DNA of 64,000 bases. It comes from Citrobacter sp. RHB25-C09 (GTDB lineage Bacteria > Pseudomonadota > Gammaproteobacteria > Enterobacterales > Enterobacteriaceae). The stretch lies in NCBI RefSeq assembly GCF_013836145.1, contig NZ_CP057483.1:3162001-3226000 (forward strand). The letters run 5' to 3'. The stretch's first letter is position 1; each line of letters begins with the position of its first letter. Shown piece after piece: positions 1-15,125 of the stretch. Under the pieces are notes generated by a model. The model searched no databases. It was not told the DNA's origin and saw nothing but the letters and a program-made list of their open reading frames with translations. The position numbers and the translations under genes were made by a program.

Positions 1-399
1 TTACAAAAGCATATTCGTCTGCGTGATTTAAATGAATTATCAAATCAGCTAAAAATATTAATAAACCGGAAAACCATCACCCATGAGCAGCTAAAAACGG
101 TATTGCATTATATATTAAAAAGTGGAAAATTAGATAATCCAGAAATGTTTTTCCAAACGCTGGCAAATCACGCCCCAGAATACAAGGAAACAATTATGAC
201 ACCGGAAGAGTATCTGAAAAATGCAGGACGTGAAGAAGGACTGAAAAAAGGGCAAAAACTTGCCGCATTGCACATTGCCAAAGAAATGCTGAAAAACGGG
301 CTCGATCTCTCGCTTATTCTCACTGTGACGGGCGTCAGCGAAGAGGAATTACACCAACCAGAGTCATTGTGCTATAACGTTGATCCCTTACAGTCTTAG
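1..399 (+). CDS. Rpn-family recombination-promoting nuclease / putative transposase, C-terminal part
   Basis: The reading frame is open from the first base of the window to a TAG at 397-399, so only the C-terminal 132 residues are visible and the gene starts outside. The segment is AT-rich compared with its neighbours. It ends with the helical tail typical of the YhgA/YadD (Rpn, formerly transposase_31) family: a Glu/Lys-rich stretch ([20 protein letters not shown]), then a small domain containing [13 protein letters not shown]. Known Rpn proteins have an N-terminal PD-(D/E)XK-type nuclease domain, which cannot be seen here. The last 12 bases overlap the end of the convergent hda gene. E. coli K-12 has yfgD next to hda, so this looks like accessory DNA. 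The family call rests on tail pattern and composition only. Confidence 0.7.
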   Translation, partial: LQKHIRLRDLNELSNQLKILINRKTITHEQLKTVLHYILKSGKLDNPEMFFQTLANHAPEYKETIMTPEEYLKNAGREEGLKKGQKLAALHIAKEMLKNGLDLSLILTVTGVSEEELHQPESLCYNVDPLQS

Positions 400-1089
400 G
401 GTTTCCTTCACAAACGGAATAGTCAGCTTGCGTTGGGCAGTAATAGAGGCGTGATCGAGTTGATCAAGCGTGTTAAACAGGGTGCGCATTTCACGATCCA
501 GTCGTTTGAGCAGAAAACGCCCTACGTCTTCCGGCAGTTCAAAACCGCGCTGCCGGGCACGCAATTGTAGCGCCTGAAGCTTATCCTCATCAGACAGGGG
601 TTGCAGCTTGTAAATCTGCCCCCAGTCTAAGCGCGAGGCCAGATCCGCAAGACCAAGGTTGAGCTGACGGGGCGGGCGATCGCCAGTGATCAGTAAACGC
701 GTCTTTCCTGACTCGAGAATGCGGTTGTAGAGGTCGAAAATGGCCATTTCCCACAGCGCATCCCCCGCGACACATTCAATGTTGTCAATACACACCAGTG
801 ACAGTTGCTCCATTCCGTCGAGGACTTCCGGAACAAACCAGGTTCGCTTATCCAACGGCACGTAACCCACCGCATCGCCACGCTGTGACAGTTCAGCGCA
901 CGCTGCGTGCAGCAAATGACTGCGGCCTGCGCCTTCACGCGCCCAGAGGTAGATGTATCCACTATGTTCCTGACGCAGCACGTTTTGCAGCGCGGCCAGT
1001 AAAGAGGCGTTATCCCCCGGCCAGAAACTTGCAAAGGTTTCATCGTCAGGCAGATAGAGTGGCAGAGAGAGCTGTGCCGGTGTGTTCAG
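388..1089 (-). CDS. hda: DnaA regulatory inactivator Hda (CTG start)
   Basis: Hda binds the DNA-loaded sliding clamp and stimulates ATP hydrolysis by DnaA, which prevents over-initiation of replication (RIDA). In frame from a CTG at 1087-1089 the protein is 233 residues, the E. coli length. It begins with the clamp-binding motif QLSLPL (residues 6-11). An AAA+ fold follows with a Walker A-like REGAGRSH (51-58, Arg in place of the usual Lys) and a Walker B-like VCIDNIE. The next ATG/GTG-type start (GTG at 981) would delete the clamp motif. A GAGGT ribosome-binding sequence lies about 5 bases upstream of the CTG, supporting this start, which is also the one known for E. coli hda. It lies downstream of uraA on the same strand with a hairpin between them. 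Confidence 0.95.
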   Translation of the reverse strand: MNTPAQLSLPLYLPDDETFASFWPGDNASLLAALQNVLRQEHSGYIYLWAREGAGRSHLLHAACAELSQRGDAVGYVPLDKRTWFVPEVLDGMEQLSLVCIDNIECVAGDALWEMAIFDLYNRILESGKTRLLITGDRPPRQLNLGLADLASRLDWGQIYKLQPLSDEDKLQALQLRARQRGFELPEDVGRFLLKRLDREMRTLFNTLDQLDHASITAQRKLTIPFVKETLRL

Positions 1090-1154
1090 AGTGACCTCAG
1101 TTCAGATTTCACAAAATCGCGATGAGTTTACCACAAATTTCTGTTGCGATAGAA

Positions 1155-1175
1155 CCGGGCAGGAACACTGCCCGG
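1155..1175 (-). terminator. Hairpin between uraA and hda, possible weak terminator
   Basis: A perfect 8-bp inverted repeat (CCGGGCAG / CTGCCCGG) with a 5-base loop lies just after the uraA stop codon on the minus strand. It is followed by only a short, interrupted T tract, so it may give partial termination or mark an mRNA end rather than a full stop. Confidence 0.45.
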
Positions 1176-1183
1176 GTTTGATG

Positions 1184-2473
1184 CTATTGCTGTGGCGTAT
1201 CAGCATCCTCAGCATCCAGAACCACTTCTTCCGGGCGCAATACGCTGATCAGTTTGAAAATCAGGCTCAGGCCGATCCCGACAATTGTTGCCAGCGCCAT
1301 GCCTTTTAGCTCCGCCGCACCAATGTGAACCTTCGCGCCGCTGACGCCGATAATCAGAATCACCGACGTCAGGATCAGGTTTTGCGCCTTGTTGTAATCG
1401 ACTTTAGATTCGATCAGCACGCGAATACCCGATGCGCCAATAACACCGTACAGCAGTAAAGAGACGCCGCCCATCACCGGCAGTGGGATGATCTGAATCG
1501 CCGCAGCCAGTTTCCCCACGCAGGAGAGCAGGATGGCGAAGATCGCTGCGCCACCGATAACCCAGGTGCTGTACACACGAGTGATCGCCATAACACCAAT
1601 ATTTTCACCGTAGGTAGTATTGGGGGTGGAACCGAAGAAACCAGAAATCACCGTCGACAGACCGTTGGCAAACATGGAACGGTGCAGGCCCGGATCGCGG
1701 ACAAGATCTTTTTTGACGATGTTCGCCGTTACCACCAGGTGACCAACGTGTTCAGCGATCACCACCAGCGCCGCAGGTAGAATGGTCAATATAGCAAACC
1801 ACTCAAAGCGAGGCGTGTAGAACGTGGGCAAGGCAAACCAGTGTGCCTGCGCAATCGGCGTGGTATCAACAACACCCATCGCAAACGACAGCGCATAGCC
1901 CGCCAGTACACCAATCAGGATGGGGATGATTGCCAGGAAACCACGGAACAGTACCGATCCGAACACCGTAACCGCCAGCGTGACCATGGAAATAATAATG
2001 GTTTTGGAATCCGGTGATTGCCCGTCTGCCGGCAGCAGTCCGGCCATTCCCGCTGCGACACCTGCCAGTTCAAGACCGATGACGGCAACGATTGCACCCA
2101 TTGCCGCAGGTGGGAACATGACGTCCAGCCAGCCGGTTCCGGCTTTCTTCACAATGAATGACACCACGCAGAACAGCACGCCACACATAATAAAGCCGCC
2201 TAATGCCACTTCGTATCCCAACGGCAGCAGAAGCAGTACTGGTGAAATAAAGGCAAAACTTGATCCCAGGTAGGCAGGAATCTTTCCCTTACAAATAAAC
2301 AGATACAGCAAGGTACCGATACCGTTAAAGAGCAGAACGGTAGCCGGGTTGATATGAAACAGAACGGGCACCAGCACGGTTGCGCCAAACATGGCGAACA
2401 GGTGTTGCAAACTAAGCGGGATTGTCTGTAAAAGCGGCGGTCTTTCACTCACCCCGATAGCACGGCGCGTCAT
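1184..2473 (-). CDS. uraA: Uracil permease UraA (NCS2 family)
   Basis: This inner-membrane proton symporter imports uracil for salvage by Upp. It is a 429-residue hydrophobic protein, the same length as E. coli UraA, with about 14 predicted membrane segments and NCS2 features including the stretch around GENIGVMAITRVYS in the second half, which belongs to the substrate-binding core. The start MTRRAIGV matches the E. coli N-terminus. It lies downstream of upp on the same strand with a 94-base gap that contains a clear hairpin and T tract, so much of its expression probably depends on read-through from upp. Confidence 0.97.
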   Translation of the reverse strand: MTRRAIGVSERPPLLQTIPLSLQHLFAMFGATVLVPVLFHINPATVLLFNGIGTLLYLFICKGKIPAYLGSSFAFISPVLLLLPLGYEVALGGFIMCGVLFCVVSFIVKKAGTGWLDVMFPPAAMGAIVAVIGLELAGVAAGMAGLLPADGQSPDSKTIIISMVTLAVTVFGSVLFRGFLAIIPILIGVLAGYALSFAMGVVDTTPIAQAHWFALPTFYTPRFEWFAILTILPAALVVIAEHVGHLVVTANIVKKDLVRDPGLHRSMFANGLSTVISGFFGSTPNTTYGENIGVMAITRVYSTWVIGGAAIFAILLSCVGKLAAAIQIIPLPVMGGVSLLLYGVIGASGIRVLIESKVDYNKAQNLILTSVILIIGVSGAKVHIGAAELKGMALATIVGIGLSLIFKLISVLRPEEVVLDAEDADTPQQ

Positions 2474-2522
2474 AGCGATTTCCTCTAAGTGTTGTGTTAT
2501 TAGCAGTTAGCTTATTTTATTT

Positions 2523-2550
2523 AAAAAAAAGCCGACTCTTAAAGTCGGCT
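2523..2550 (-). terminator. Intergenic terminator/attenuator between upp and uraA
   Basis: On the minus strand an 8-bp stem (AGCCGACT / AGTCGGCT, loop CTTAA) is followed directly by at least seven T residues, a canonical intrinsic terminator. Because uraA continues downstream on the same strand, it is likely to work as a partial terminator setting the upp:uraA ratio, unless uraA has its own promoter in the 50 bases that remain. Confidence 0.75.
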
Positions 2551-2567
2551 AGTAATTAGCTCTTCAC

Positions 2568-3194
2568 TTATTTAGTACCAAAAATCTTATCGCCGGCGTC
2601 GCCAAGCCCCGGAATAATATATCCGTGCTCATTCAACCCCTGGTCAATTGATGCAGTGTACAGCTCTACGTCCGGATGCGCTTTTTCCAGCGCCGCGATG
2701 CCTTCAGGCGCTGCAACCAGCACCAGCACCTTAATAGAGCTGCAACCCGCTTTTTTCAGCAGATCGATGGTGGCGATAACAGAGCCCCCCGTTGCCAGCA
2801 TCGGGTCAACGATCAGCGCCATGCGCTCGTCGATATTGGAAACCAGCTTCTGGAAATACGGTACCGGCTCCAGCGTCTCTTCATTGCGGTACATGCCAAC
2901 AACGCTGATACGTGCGCTCGGTACGTTTTCCAGAACGCCTTCCATCATCCCAAGCCCTGCGCGCAGGATAGGCACGACGGTAATTTTTTTGCCTTTGATT
3001 TGGTCAACTTCGACCGGGCCGTTCCAGCCTTCAATGGTCACTTTTTCAGTTTCCAGGCCCGCAGTCGCTTCGTAGGTCAGCAGACTGCCTACTTCCGAGG
3101 CGAGTTCACGAAAGCGTTTAGTGCTGATGTCGTTTTCACGCATCAGACCCAGCTTGTGTTTGACGAGTGGGTGTTTGACTTCCACGATCTTCAT
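2568..3194 (-). CDS. upp: Uracil phosphoribosyltransferase
   Basis: Upp converts uracil and PRPP to UMP and pyrophosphate in the cytoplasm, the first step after UraA import. The 208-residue product has the E. coli length. It carries the PRPP-binding loop [10 protein letters not shown] (residues 129-138), and the uracil-binding C-terminal segment ends in [13 protein letters not shown]. The ATG at 3194 gives the E. coli-like N-terminus [14 protein letters not shown], and a GGAGAAG ribosome-binding sequence precedes it. Upstream lie a consensus -10 box and an eight-base T tract, which in E. coli mediates UTP-sensed reiterative transcription of this gene. It is the first gene of upp-uraA. Confidence 0.98.
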   Translation of the reverse strand: MKIVEVKHPLVKHKLGLMRENDISTKRFRELASEVGSLLTYEATAGLETEKVTIEGWNGPVEVDQIKGKKITVVPILRAGLGMMEGVLENVPSARISVVGMYRNEETLEPVPYFQKLVSNIDERMALIVDPMLATGGSVIATIDLLKKAGCSSIKVLVLVAAPEGIAALEKAHPDVELYTASIDQGLNEHGYIIPGLGDAGDKIFGTK

Positions 3195-3228
3195 ACTCTT
3201 CTCCTTTCCTCAGACGGGTGGCAACCAC

Positions 3229-3249
3229 AAAAAAAATCGCCGGATTATA
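3229..3249 (-). promoter_or_regulatory. upp promoter -10 box and initially transcribed T tract
   Basis: On the minus strand TATAAT (3244-3249) is followed a few bases later by a GA and then eight T residues (3229-3236). This is the arrangement described for E. coli upp, where slippage of RNA polymerase on the T tract depends on UTP level and lowers productive initiation when UTP is high. The mechanism is inferred from this conservation. Confidence 0.7.
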
Positions 3250-3326
3250 CCGCTTTTCCTCGATGGCGCAACATAACGTCTGCATGACCTGGATCAAGCA
3301 AAGCGCGTTACGTTTGGATGATGAGT

Positions 3327-3357
3327 ATAAAACAAGCCCCGCATCTGAGGCGGGGCT
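3327..3357 (-). terminator. Terminator of the GH1 glycosidase gene
   Basis: An 8-bp GC-rich stem (AGCCCCGC / GCGGGGCT, loop ATCTGAG) lies 20 bases past the stop codon of the minus-strand glycosidase gene. A TTGTTTTAT run follows, giving a plausible intrinsic terminator that separates it from upp. Confidence 0.75.
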
Positions 3358-3376
3358 AATAAGCAAGCGGTTGAAA

Positions 3377-4849
<1,473 letters not shown>

Positions 4850-4993
4850 TCAGTATGATACTGAGCAATCATGGTCAGGCTTTCAAGCAGGAAAATGTAC
4901 CCGGTTTCATTTTCGTGGGGTAGCTCATAAAAACGGTCTATTTTGAAGAAAAGGAAGAAATAACCAGCAGAAAAAAACGGATACATCGCAGGC

Positions 4994-6104
<1,111 letters not shown>

Positions 6105-6105
<1 letters not shown>

Positions 6106-6743
6106 TGAATATTGTGGTGCTTATTTCCGGTAACGGAAGTAATTTGCAGGCGATTATCGATGCCTGCAAACAGAATAAAATCAAAGGCACCCTGCGGGCA
6201 GTATTTAGCAACAAGGCCGACGCGTTCGGCCTTGAACGTGCTCAGGAAGCGGGTATTCCTGCACACGTTCTGACCGCCGATCGGTTTGACAGTCGTGAAG
6301 CATTTGACCGTGAACTCATTCATGAAATAGATGCGTATTCCCCAGACGTTGTGGTTCTGGCGGGTTTCATGCGTATCTTAAGCCCGGCATTTGTCATGCA
6401 TTATCGTGGGCGTTTACTCAATATTCACCCCTCCCTGTTGCCTAAATATCCCGGTTTGCATACCCATCGCCAGGCGCTGGAAAATGGTGACGAGGAGCAC
6501 GGTACGTCAGTGCACTTTGTCACTGACGAGCTGGACGGTGGCCCTGTGATATTACAGGCTAAGGTGCCGGTATTTGAGGGTGATGATGAAGACGAGATCA
6601 CCGCCCGCGTTCAGGTTCAGGAGCACGCGATTTATCCGCTGGTGCTAAGTTGGTTTGTCGAAGGTCGGCTAAAGATGCGCGACAACGCGGCCTGGCTGGA
6701 CGGCCAACGTCTGTCGCCGCAGGGTTATGCCGCAGACGAGTAG
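6105..6743 (+). CDS. purN: Phosphoribosylglycinamide formyltransferase 1
   Basis: PurN transfers a formyl group from 10-formyltetrahydrofolate to GAR, the third step of purine synthesis. The ATG at 6105, overlapping the purM stop, gives 212 residues as in E. coli. An ATG three bases earlier is in frame but would add only one Met. The catalytic region NIHPSLLPKYPG supplies the essential Asn and His, and DELDGGPVI supplies the catalytic Asp. The N-terminal VVLISGNGSNLQA binds the substrate phosphate. It is the second gene of purMN and is followed by a REP-containing gap before ppk. Confidence 0.98.
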
Positions 6744-6754
6744 TACCTCCTTAA

Positions 6755-6838
6755 GTCCGGATAAAACGCGTCAGCGTTGCCATCCGGCAACAGAGCACGA
6801 CTGGCCGGATGGCGGCGTAATAAGTCCCCTCCGGCCGA
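6755..6838. repeat. REP pair (BIME) between purN and ppk
   Basis: Two facing REP units are visible. The first (about 6755-6788) ends in GCCATCCGGC, and the second contains GCCGGATGGCGGCGTAA (from 6803). They form stem-loops downstream of purN and may stabilise the purMN mRNA 3' end. The rest of the purN-ppk gap holds the presumed ppk promoter region. Confidence 0.85.
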
Positions 6839-6881
6839 CACTCAATGTTCTCCCTCTTTCCCTTTGCTATCAGACGGTTTA

Positions 6882-6901
6882 TTGTCATACTTTTCTGGCA
6901 C
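6882..6901 (+). promoter_or_regulatory. Possible degenerate Pho box upstream of ppk
   Basis: TTGTCAT followed by CTGGCAC resembles two PhoB half-sites (consensus CTGTCAT), but the spacing departs from the usual 11-base period. The ppk genes of related enterics are reported to belong to the Pho regulon, so the site is plausible but weak. Confidence 0.25.
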
Positions 6902-6973
6902 AGTTGGACATCTGAGAACACTGCTTATCATCATCAGGTCATGTCCCGTGGATAAAACGGAGTACAGGTATTA

Positions 6974-10586
<3,613 letters not shown>

Positions 10587-10593
10587 AAGAGAT

Positions 10594-12834
10594 TCAGGTG
10601 CCCGCCACTGGCACCTGCTCTTTCAGCGTCTCGCTTAAGGGTTGCGGTGCGCCAATCAGATATCCCTGCATATAGTCAATTCCCAGCGTCGTTACCGCCT
10701 GACGAATCTCTTCATTTTCTACAAATTCGGCGACGACCTGCATTTTTTTCATCCGCGCCAAATGGCAGATCGAAGCAACAATCTGGTAGTCGAGGCTGTT
10801 TGAAACCATGTTACGGATGAAACTGCCGTCAATCTTCAGAATGTTAGCATTCACATTTTTGAGCCTTGCGTAGCTGGCATAACCCGTGCCGAAATCATCA
10901 ATCGCAATTTGGCAGCCCAACTGCTGCAAATGCTGTAGCGTGATTTGCGCTTGTTCGGCATTCATTAATGCGTAGCTTTCCGTCACTTCAAAAATGAGTT
11001 GCCAGGCTTCAATCTGGTATTTGCTCAGCAACTGGCTCACTTCCAGCGGGAATTTCGCCCGACAAATGGAGGGTGATGACAGATTAATGGCATAGCGACG
11101 CGCCGGCATCCGCGCCCGGTTCTCGGTCATAAAACGCAGCGTGTTTTCAATGACCCAAAGATCGATATTGGATGTCAGGCCAAATTCATGCGCAACGGGT
11201 AAAAAGACATCAGGCGTGATCATTCCCCCCTGTTCGTCCTGTAATCGCAGCAAGATTTCATGATAGACATCACCGCGAATCCCCTGGATAGGCTGGACCA
11301 TCAGACAAAAATGGTTGTATTCCAGCGCCTGTTGCAGCCGATTCATCATCGCGACTTTGTCACGCAAATTACGCTGCAAATTCAGTGCGCCGCGACGCTC
11401 TAAATTCTCTGGCGTATTGGTCATCACCGAGAGTTCGGCCGTTGTGCTCAACTCACCCAGCAATAAATAGATATGATTCACTGGCGAACGCACATAGCAA
11501 TAGCTCACGCCCACCTGCGGCTGGAAGGTCATGCCATCCCAGACAAAGCGAAACTGCTTAATATGTGCATCAAGGGCTTCAATGCGTTGCTGATGCGATT
11601 CGGTGTTCAGACGTAGTACCAGGTCGTTACCCGCCATCTGATACACGCTTTCACCCGCATCCAGCTTTTCGCTGATCCAGTGCGATAGCTTCTGTTTGTA
11701 CTGGATCCGCAGCATGATGCCATAGTTTTTTACCAGGGTTTCCAGTTCAGGGACGCGTAAATAGCACAGCGCGGACCACGGCGCATTTTTCAGGGAGCGG
11801 TTTAATGCACGCAGATTCGGCAGATGCACGACAGGATCCAGGAATGCCAACCGTCGGGCGCGGCTATTCACGCTCCGCTGACGCGTTGCCAGCACAGCCA
11901 TGTAATTGATGATGAAAGAAAAAACGAGAAAGCTCGACGACGTAATAGCCAGTTGCACATCGTATCCGGAGTACTGCAGCATATAACTCTGATAATGATG
12001 AATCGCAATAATTAAAACCAGCGCCCACGTCAGTGAAATAAATCGATAGCCATAGCGCATCGCTCCCCATAACATAACGGGGAGAAGGAGTGACATTGTG
12101 TAATTTGTACTGAATAATGAGCTATTTACATCTAATGGCATGCAGAGCAATATTAACAGTGCCGACAGCACCATTCCCCATATCACTACTTCTGTTTTGG
12201 TCACCTTTTTATCAAACTGCCGTTTGAGTTGGTCATAATAGCCACGCAGATGTAACGGATTGCGTATTGCACGAATAATAAAATAGAAGAGTGGAATACC
12301 AATTAAATTACCCACTAATAACGCCTGATAGTTTATTAATGCATTGATATTAAAAGGCGTGACACCCATCATGCTCACTCTGTTTTTGTATATTCCAACA
12401 AAGCCTGCGAATTGAAAAAGAACCAGAAATAATGTCGCAGAAAAAAATACCTGCCAAAAAATACGCGGAAAGACCAGATGTGGAACCCCGTGAGAGACAT
12501 TATTCCGACGCGGCGTAAAGACACGATAGCCCCCCCAACTCAGCACGATGGCGACAAGGTAATGGGTAATGATGGTTAAAGTTTCGCTCAGGCCCACTAG
12601 CGGCAGTTTGCGCAGCAAAATCGACAGTACAATTCCCGGTAATGCCGCCCAGCCGAAAAAGAGCATCAGGCTCATCATCAAGGCCAGCGGTAAGTAGAAG
12701 AGCACCACCTCACCAGAACCAACATGCGCATAGGTATTTGCATAAGTCACTAATGGCTGCAGCAAGGACGGCAAAATAAGCGGGAGCCCCCACCACTTAT
12801 CTCTGTTTTGTATATATTTTTTATTAAGTTTCAT
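10594..12834 (-). CDS. pdeF: Cyclic-di-GMP phosphodiesterase PdeF (MASE1-degenerate GGDEF-EAL)
   Basis: A 746-residue inner-membrane protein, the orthologue of E. coli YfgF/PdeF (747 aa). The first about 300 residues form a multi-pass MASE1-like sensor. A degenerate GGDEF domain follows, in which the signature is replaced by AGNDL (about residue 400), so cyclase activity is not expected. The EAL domain keeps the catalytic elements: ExLxR as EILLR (about 526), DDFGTGY (about 646), KIDGSFI and QGYLIG. It should therefore hydrolyse c-di-GMP. In E. coli this enzyme is reported to act under anaerobic conditions and affect cell surface and peroxide tolerance. An FNR-like site lies upstream, consistent with oxygen control. 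Confidence 0.95.
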   Translation of the reverse strand: MKLNKKYIQNRDKWWGLPLILPSLLQPLVTYANTYAHVGSGEVVLFYLPLALMMSLMLFFGWAALPGIVLSILLRKLPLVGLSETLTIITHYLVAIVLSWGGYRVFTPRRNNVSHGVPHLVFPRIFWQVFFSATLFLVLFQFAGFVGIYKNRVSMMGVTPFNINALINYQALLVGNLIGIPLFYFIIRAIRNPLHLRGYYDQLKRQFDKKVTKTEVVIWGMVLSALLILLCMPLDVNSSLFSTNYTMSLLLPVMLWGAMRYGYRFISLTWALVLIIAIHHYQSYMLQYSGYDVQLAITSSSFLVFSFIINYMAVLATRQRSVNSRARRLAFLDPVVHLPNLRALNRSLKNAPWSALCYLRVPELETLVKNYGIMLRIQYKQKLSHWISEKLDAGESVYQMAGNDLVLRLNTESHQQRIEALDAHIKQFRFVWDGMTFQPQVGVSYCYVRSPVNHIYLLLGELSTTAELSVMTNTPENLERRGALNLQRNLRDKVAMMNRLQQALEYNHFCLMVQPIQGIRGDVYHEILLRLQDEQGGMITPDVFLPVAHEFGLTSNIDLWVIENTLRFMTENRARMPARRYAINLSSPSICRAKFPLEVSQLLSKYQIEAWQLIFEVTESYALMNAEQAQITLQHLQQLGCQIAIDDFGTGYASYARLKNVNANILKIDGSFIRNMVSNSLDYQIVASICHLARMKKMQVVAEFVENEEIRQAVTTLGIDYMQGYLIGAPQPLSETLKEQVPVAGT

Positions 12835-12961
12835 AGATGCTCGGCTGCCCCAAAATCCTGAAGGGGGTTAATCAGACAGGCATCCCACCTGACCTTACCT
12901 GGATGACGAAAGATCCATCATACATAACGCGTCGATTCTATTAGGCATTGGCTATCGGCGT

Positions 12962-12975
12962 TTGACATAAATCAA
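12962..12975. promoter_or_regulatory. FNR-like site between pdeF and yfgG
   Basis: TTGACATAAATCAA matches the FNR palindrome TTGAT-N4-ATCAA with one mismatch. It lies 128 bases from the pdeF start and 207 bases from yfgG, in a 347-base AT-rich gap that otherwise shows no gene. It could serve either divergent gene; anaerobic control of pdeF is the simpler reading. Confidence 0.55.
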
Positions 12976-13181
12976 ATAATTTTATTCGTATTAATCAATA
13001 ATTACTTTTATTTCGCTGAGTTATCATTTTGACATTATTAATGCAAATATTACGGCCAATTTCCATAACACCAATCTATGAAACTACTGACGCAATTTTA
13101 CATCATCAAGAATTGACCATCGCAACACAGTATGCCTTAATGTACTTATCGCCCGTGTGGGCATCCCTTAAGGAACCTTTT

Positions 13182-13373
13182 GTGAGTCAGGCAACCAGTA
13201 TGCGAAAACGACATCGATTTAACAGTCGCATGACCCGTATCGTATTGCTTATCAGCTTTATCCTCTTCTTTGGACGCTTCGTCTACTCTTCTATTGGTGC
13301 CTGGCATCATCATCAGGACAAAAAAGACGCTCAACAATCCAGCCTCTCCGTCGAGACGCCTGCGCAGCGCTAA
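13182..13373 (+). CDS. yfgG: Small membrane protein YfgG (DUF2633)
   Basis: A GTG at 13182 preceded by AAGGAA (13170-13175) gives 63 residues, the length of E. coli YfgG, and the match starts exactly at SQATSMRKRHRFNSR. The frame is open upstream, but that extension has no family support. The protein has a basic N-terminus, one membrane helix (IVLLISFILFFGRFVY) and a hydrophilic His/Lys/Gln-rich tail (WHHHQDKKDAQQ). The E. coli protein has been linked to nickel and cobalt tolerance; I hold that only as a tentative role here. The genes yfgH and yfgI, which follow in E. coli, are absent: guaA comes next, facing the other way. Confidence 0.9.
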   Translation: MSQATSMRKRHRFNSRMTRIVLLISFILFFGRFVYSSIGAWHHHQDKKDAQQSSLSVETPAQR

Positions 13374-13426
13374 TGTTTCCCTTCCTGAACAGATGCATCT
13401 CTGTTGACCGTTTGTCGCCAGAGAAA

Positions 13427-13454
13427 TAAAAAACCCCTGCATGACAGGGGTTTG
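13427..13454 (-). terminator. Terminator of guaBA
   Basis: An AACCCCTG / CAGGGGTT stem with a short loop on the minus strand is followed by a T-rich run, 25 bases past the guaA stop codon. It may also terminate yfgG, because the stem is symmetrical and flanked by TTT on the plus strand. Confidence 0.8.
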
Positions 13455-13478
13455 AATCAGCTTACGGCGGGGACAGAC

Positions 13479-15056
13479 TTATTCCCACTCAATCGTAGCC
13501 GGTGGCTTGCCGCTGATGTCATACACCACGCGGGAAATGCCATTCACTTCGTTGATAATGCGGTTAGAGACGCGGCCTAAGAAATCATATGGCAGGTGAG
13601 CCCAGTGCGCGGTCATAAAGTCGATGGTTTCGACTGCGCGCAGGGAAACAACCCAGTCGTATTTACGGCCATCGCCCATGACACCAACGGAGCGAACCGG
13701 CAGGAACACGGTAAACGCCTGGCTTACTTTGTTGTACAGGTCGGCTTTGTGCAGTTCTTCGATGAAGATAGCATCCGCACGACGCAGCAGGTCGCAGTAC
13801 TCTTTCTTCACTTCGCCCAGTACGCGCACGCCAAGACCCGGGCCCGGGAACGGGTGACGGTAAAGCATGTCGTACGGCAGACCAAGCTCCAGACCAATTT
13901 TACGTACTTCGTCTTTGAACAGCTCACGCAGCGGTTCAACCAGGCCCATCTTCATCTCTTTCGGCAGGCCGCCCACGTTGTGGTGAGATTTGATGACGTG
14001 TGCTTTACCGGTTGCTGAAGCCGCAGATTCGATCACGTCAGGGTAGATAGTCCCCTGCGCCAGCCACTTCACGTCTTCCAGCTTCAGCGCTTCTTCATCG
14101 AACACTTCCACGAACACGCGGCCGATGATTTTACGTTTCGCTTCCGGATCGTTCTCGCCTTTCAGCGCGTCCAGGAAGCGCTGCTCACCTTCCACGTGAA
14201 CGATGTTCAAACCGAAGTGGTCGCCGAACATGTCCATGACCTGCTGGGCTTCATTCAGACGCAGCAGACCGTTGTCGACGAAGACGCAGGTCAGGTTTTT
14301 ACCGATAGCGCGGTGCAGCAGCATCGCGGTGACGGAAGAGTCCACGCCGCCGGAAAGACCGAGGATGACCTTATCATCGCCAACCTGCTGACGAATACGT
14401 TCAACGGCGTCGTCGATGATTTTTGCCGGGGTCCACAGAGCTTCGCACTGGCAGATGTCGCGCACAAAGCGCTCCAGCATACGCATCCCCTGACGGGTGT
14501 GGGTCACTTCCGGGTGGAACTGCACGCCGTAGAAGCGTTTTTCTTCATTCGCCATAATGGCAAACGGGCAGCTTTCGGTGCTGGCAACGGTGACGAAGTC
14601 AGACGGGATAGCCGTCACTTTATCGCCATGGCTCATCCAGACGTCCAGCAGCGGTTTACCGTCTGCAGTCAGGGAATCTTCGATTCCGCGCACCAGCGCG
14701 CTATCGGTAACCACTTCAACCTGTGCGTAACCGAATTCACGCTCGTTAGAACCTTCAACATGACCACCCAGCTGCATTGCCATGGTCTGCATGCCGTAGC
14801 ACACACCAAATACTGGCACACCGGCTTCAAACACATACTGTGGGGCGCGCGGGCTATTATCTTCAGTCGTACTTTCTGGGCCACCGGAAAGGATGATGCC
14901 GCTTGGGTTGAATTCGCGAATTTGTGCTTCCGTGACATCCCATGCCCATAGTTCGCAGTAAACGCCAAGTTCACGCACGCGACGCGCAACCAGCTGAGTA
15001 TACTGGGAACCAAAATCAAGGATAAGAATGCGATGTTTATGAATATTGTCTGTCAT
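13479..15056 (-). CDS. guaA: GMP synthase (glutamine-hydrolysing)
   Basis: GuaA aminates XMP to GMP using glutamine and ATP, the last step of guanine nucleotide synthesis. The 525-residue product matches E. coli in length. The class I glutamine amidotransferase domain has the nucleophile C86 in GVCYGMQ and the His-Glu pair in FHPEVTH. The ATP-pyrophosphatase domain has the P-loop LSGGVDSS (about residues 234-241), and a C-terminal dimerisation domain follows. It lies 69 bases downstream of guaB in the guaBA operon and ends before a strong terminator. Confidence 0.99.
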   Translation of the reverse strand: MTDNIHKHRILILDFGSQYTQLVARRVRELGVYCELWAWDVTEAQIREFNPSGIILSGGPESTTEDNSPRAPQYVFEAGVPVFGVCYGMQTMAMQLGGHVEGSNEREFGYAQVEVVTDSALVRGIEDSLTADGKPLLDVWMSHGDKVTAIPSDFVTVASTESCPFAIMANEEKRFYGVQFHPEVTHTRQGMRMLERFVRDICQCEALWTPAKIIDDAVERIRQQVGDDKVILGLSGGVDSSVTAMLLHRAIGKNLTCVFVDNGLLRLNEAQQVMDMFGDHFGLNIVHVEGEQRFLDALKGENDPEAKRKIIGRVFVEVFDEEALKLEDVKWLAQGTIYPDVIESAASATGKAHVIKSHHNVGGLPKEMKMGLVEPLRELFKDEVRKIGLELGLPYDMLYRHPFPGPGLGVRVLGEVKKEYCDLLRRADAIFIEELHKADLYNKVSQAFTVFLPVRSVGVMGDGRKYDWVVSLRAVETIDFMTAHWAHLPYDFLGRVSNRIINEVNGISRVVYDISGKPPATIEWE

Positions 15057-15125
15057 TGACGCTAATTCCGAGGCAAGTGAAACAGATTAAATAAATCGCC
15101 CGACGCGAAGGTCGGGCGAAGAAAA

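Noticed and set aside
798..1094. Plus-strand ORF opposite hda
   Set aside because: Shadow of hda; low-complexity Arg-rich translation with no ribosome-binding site.
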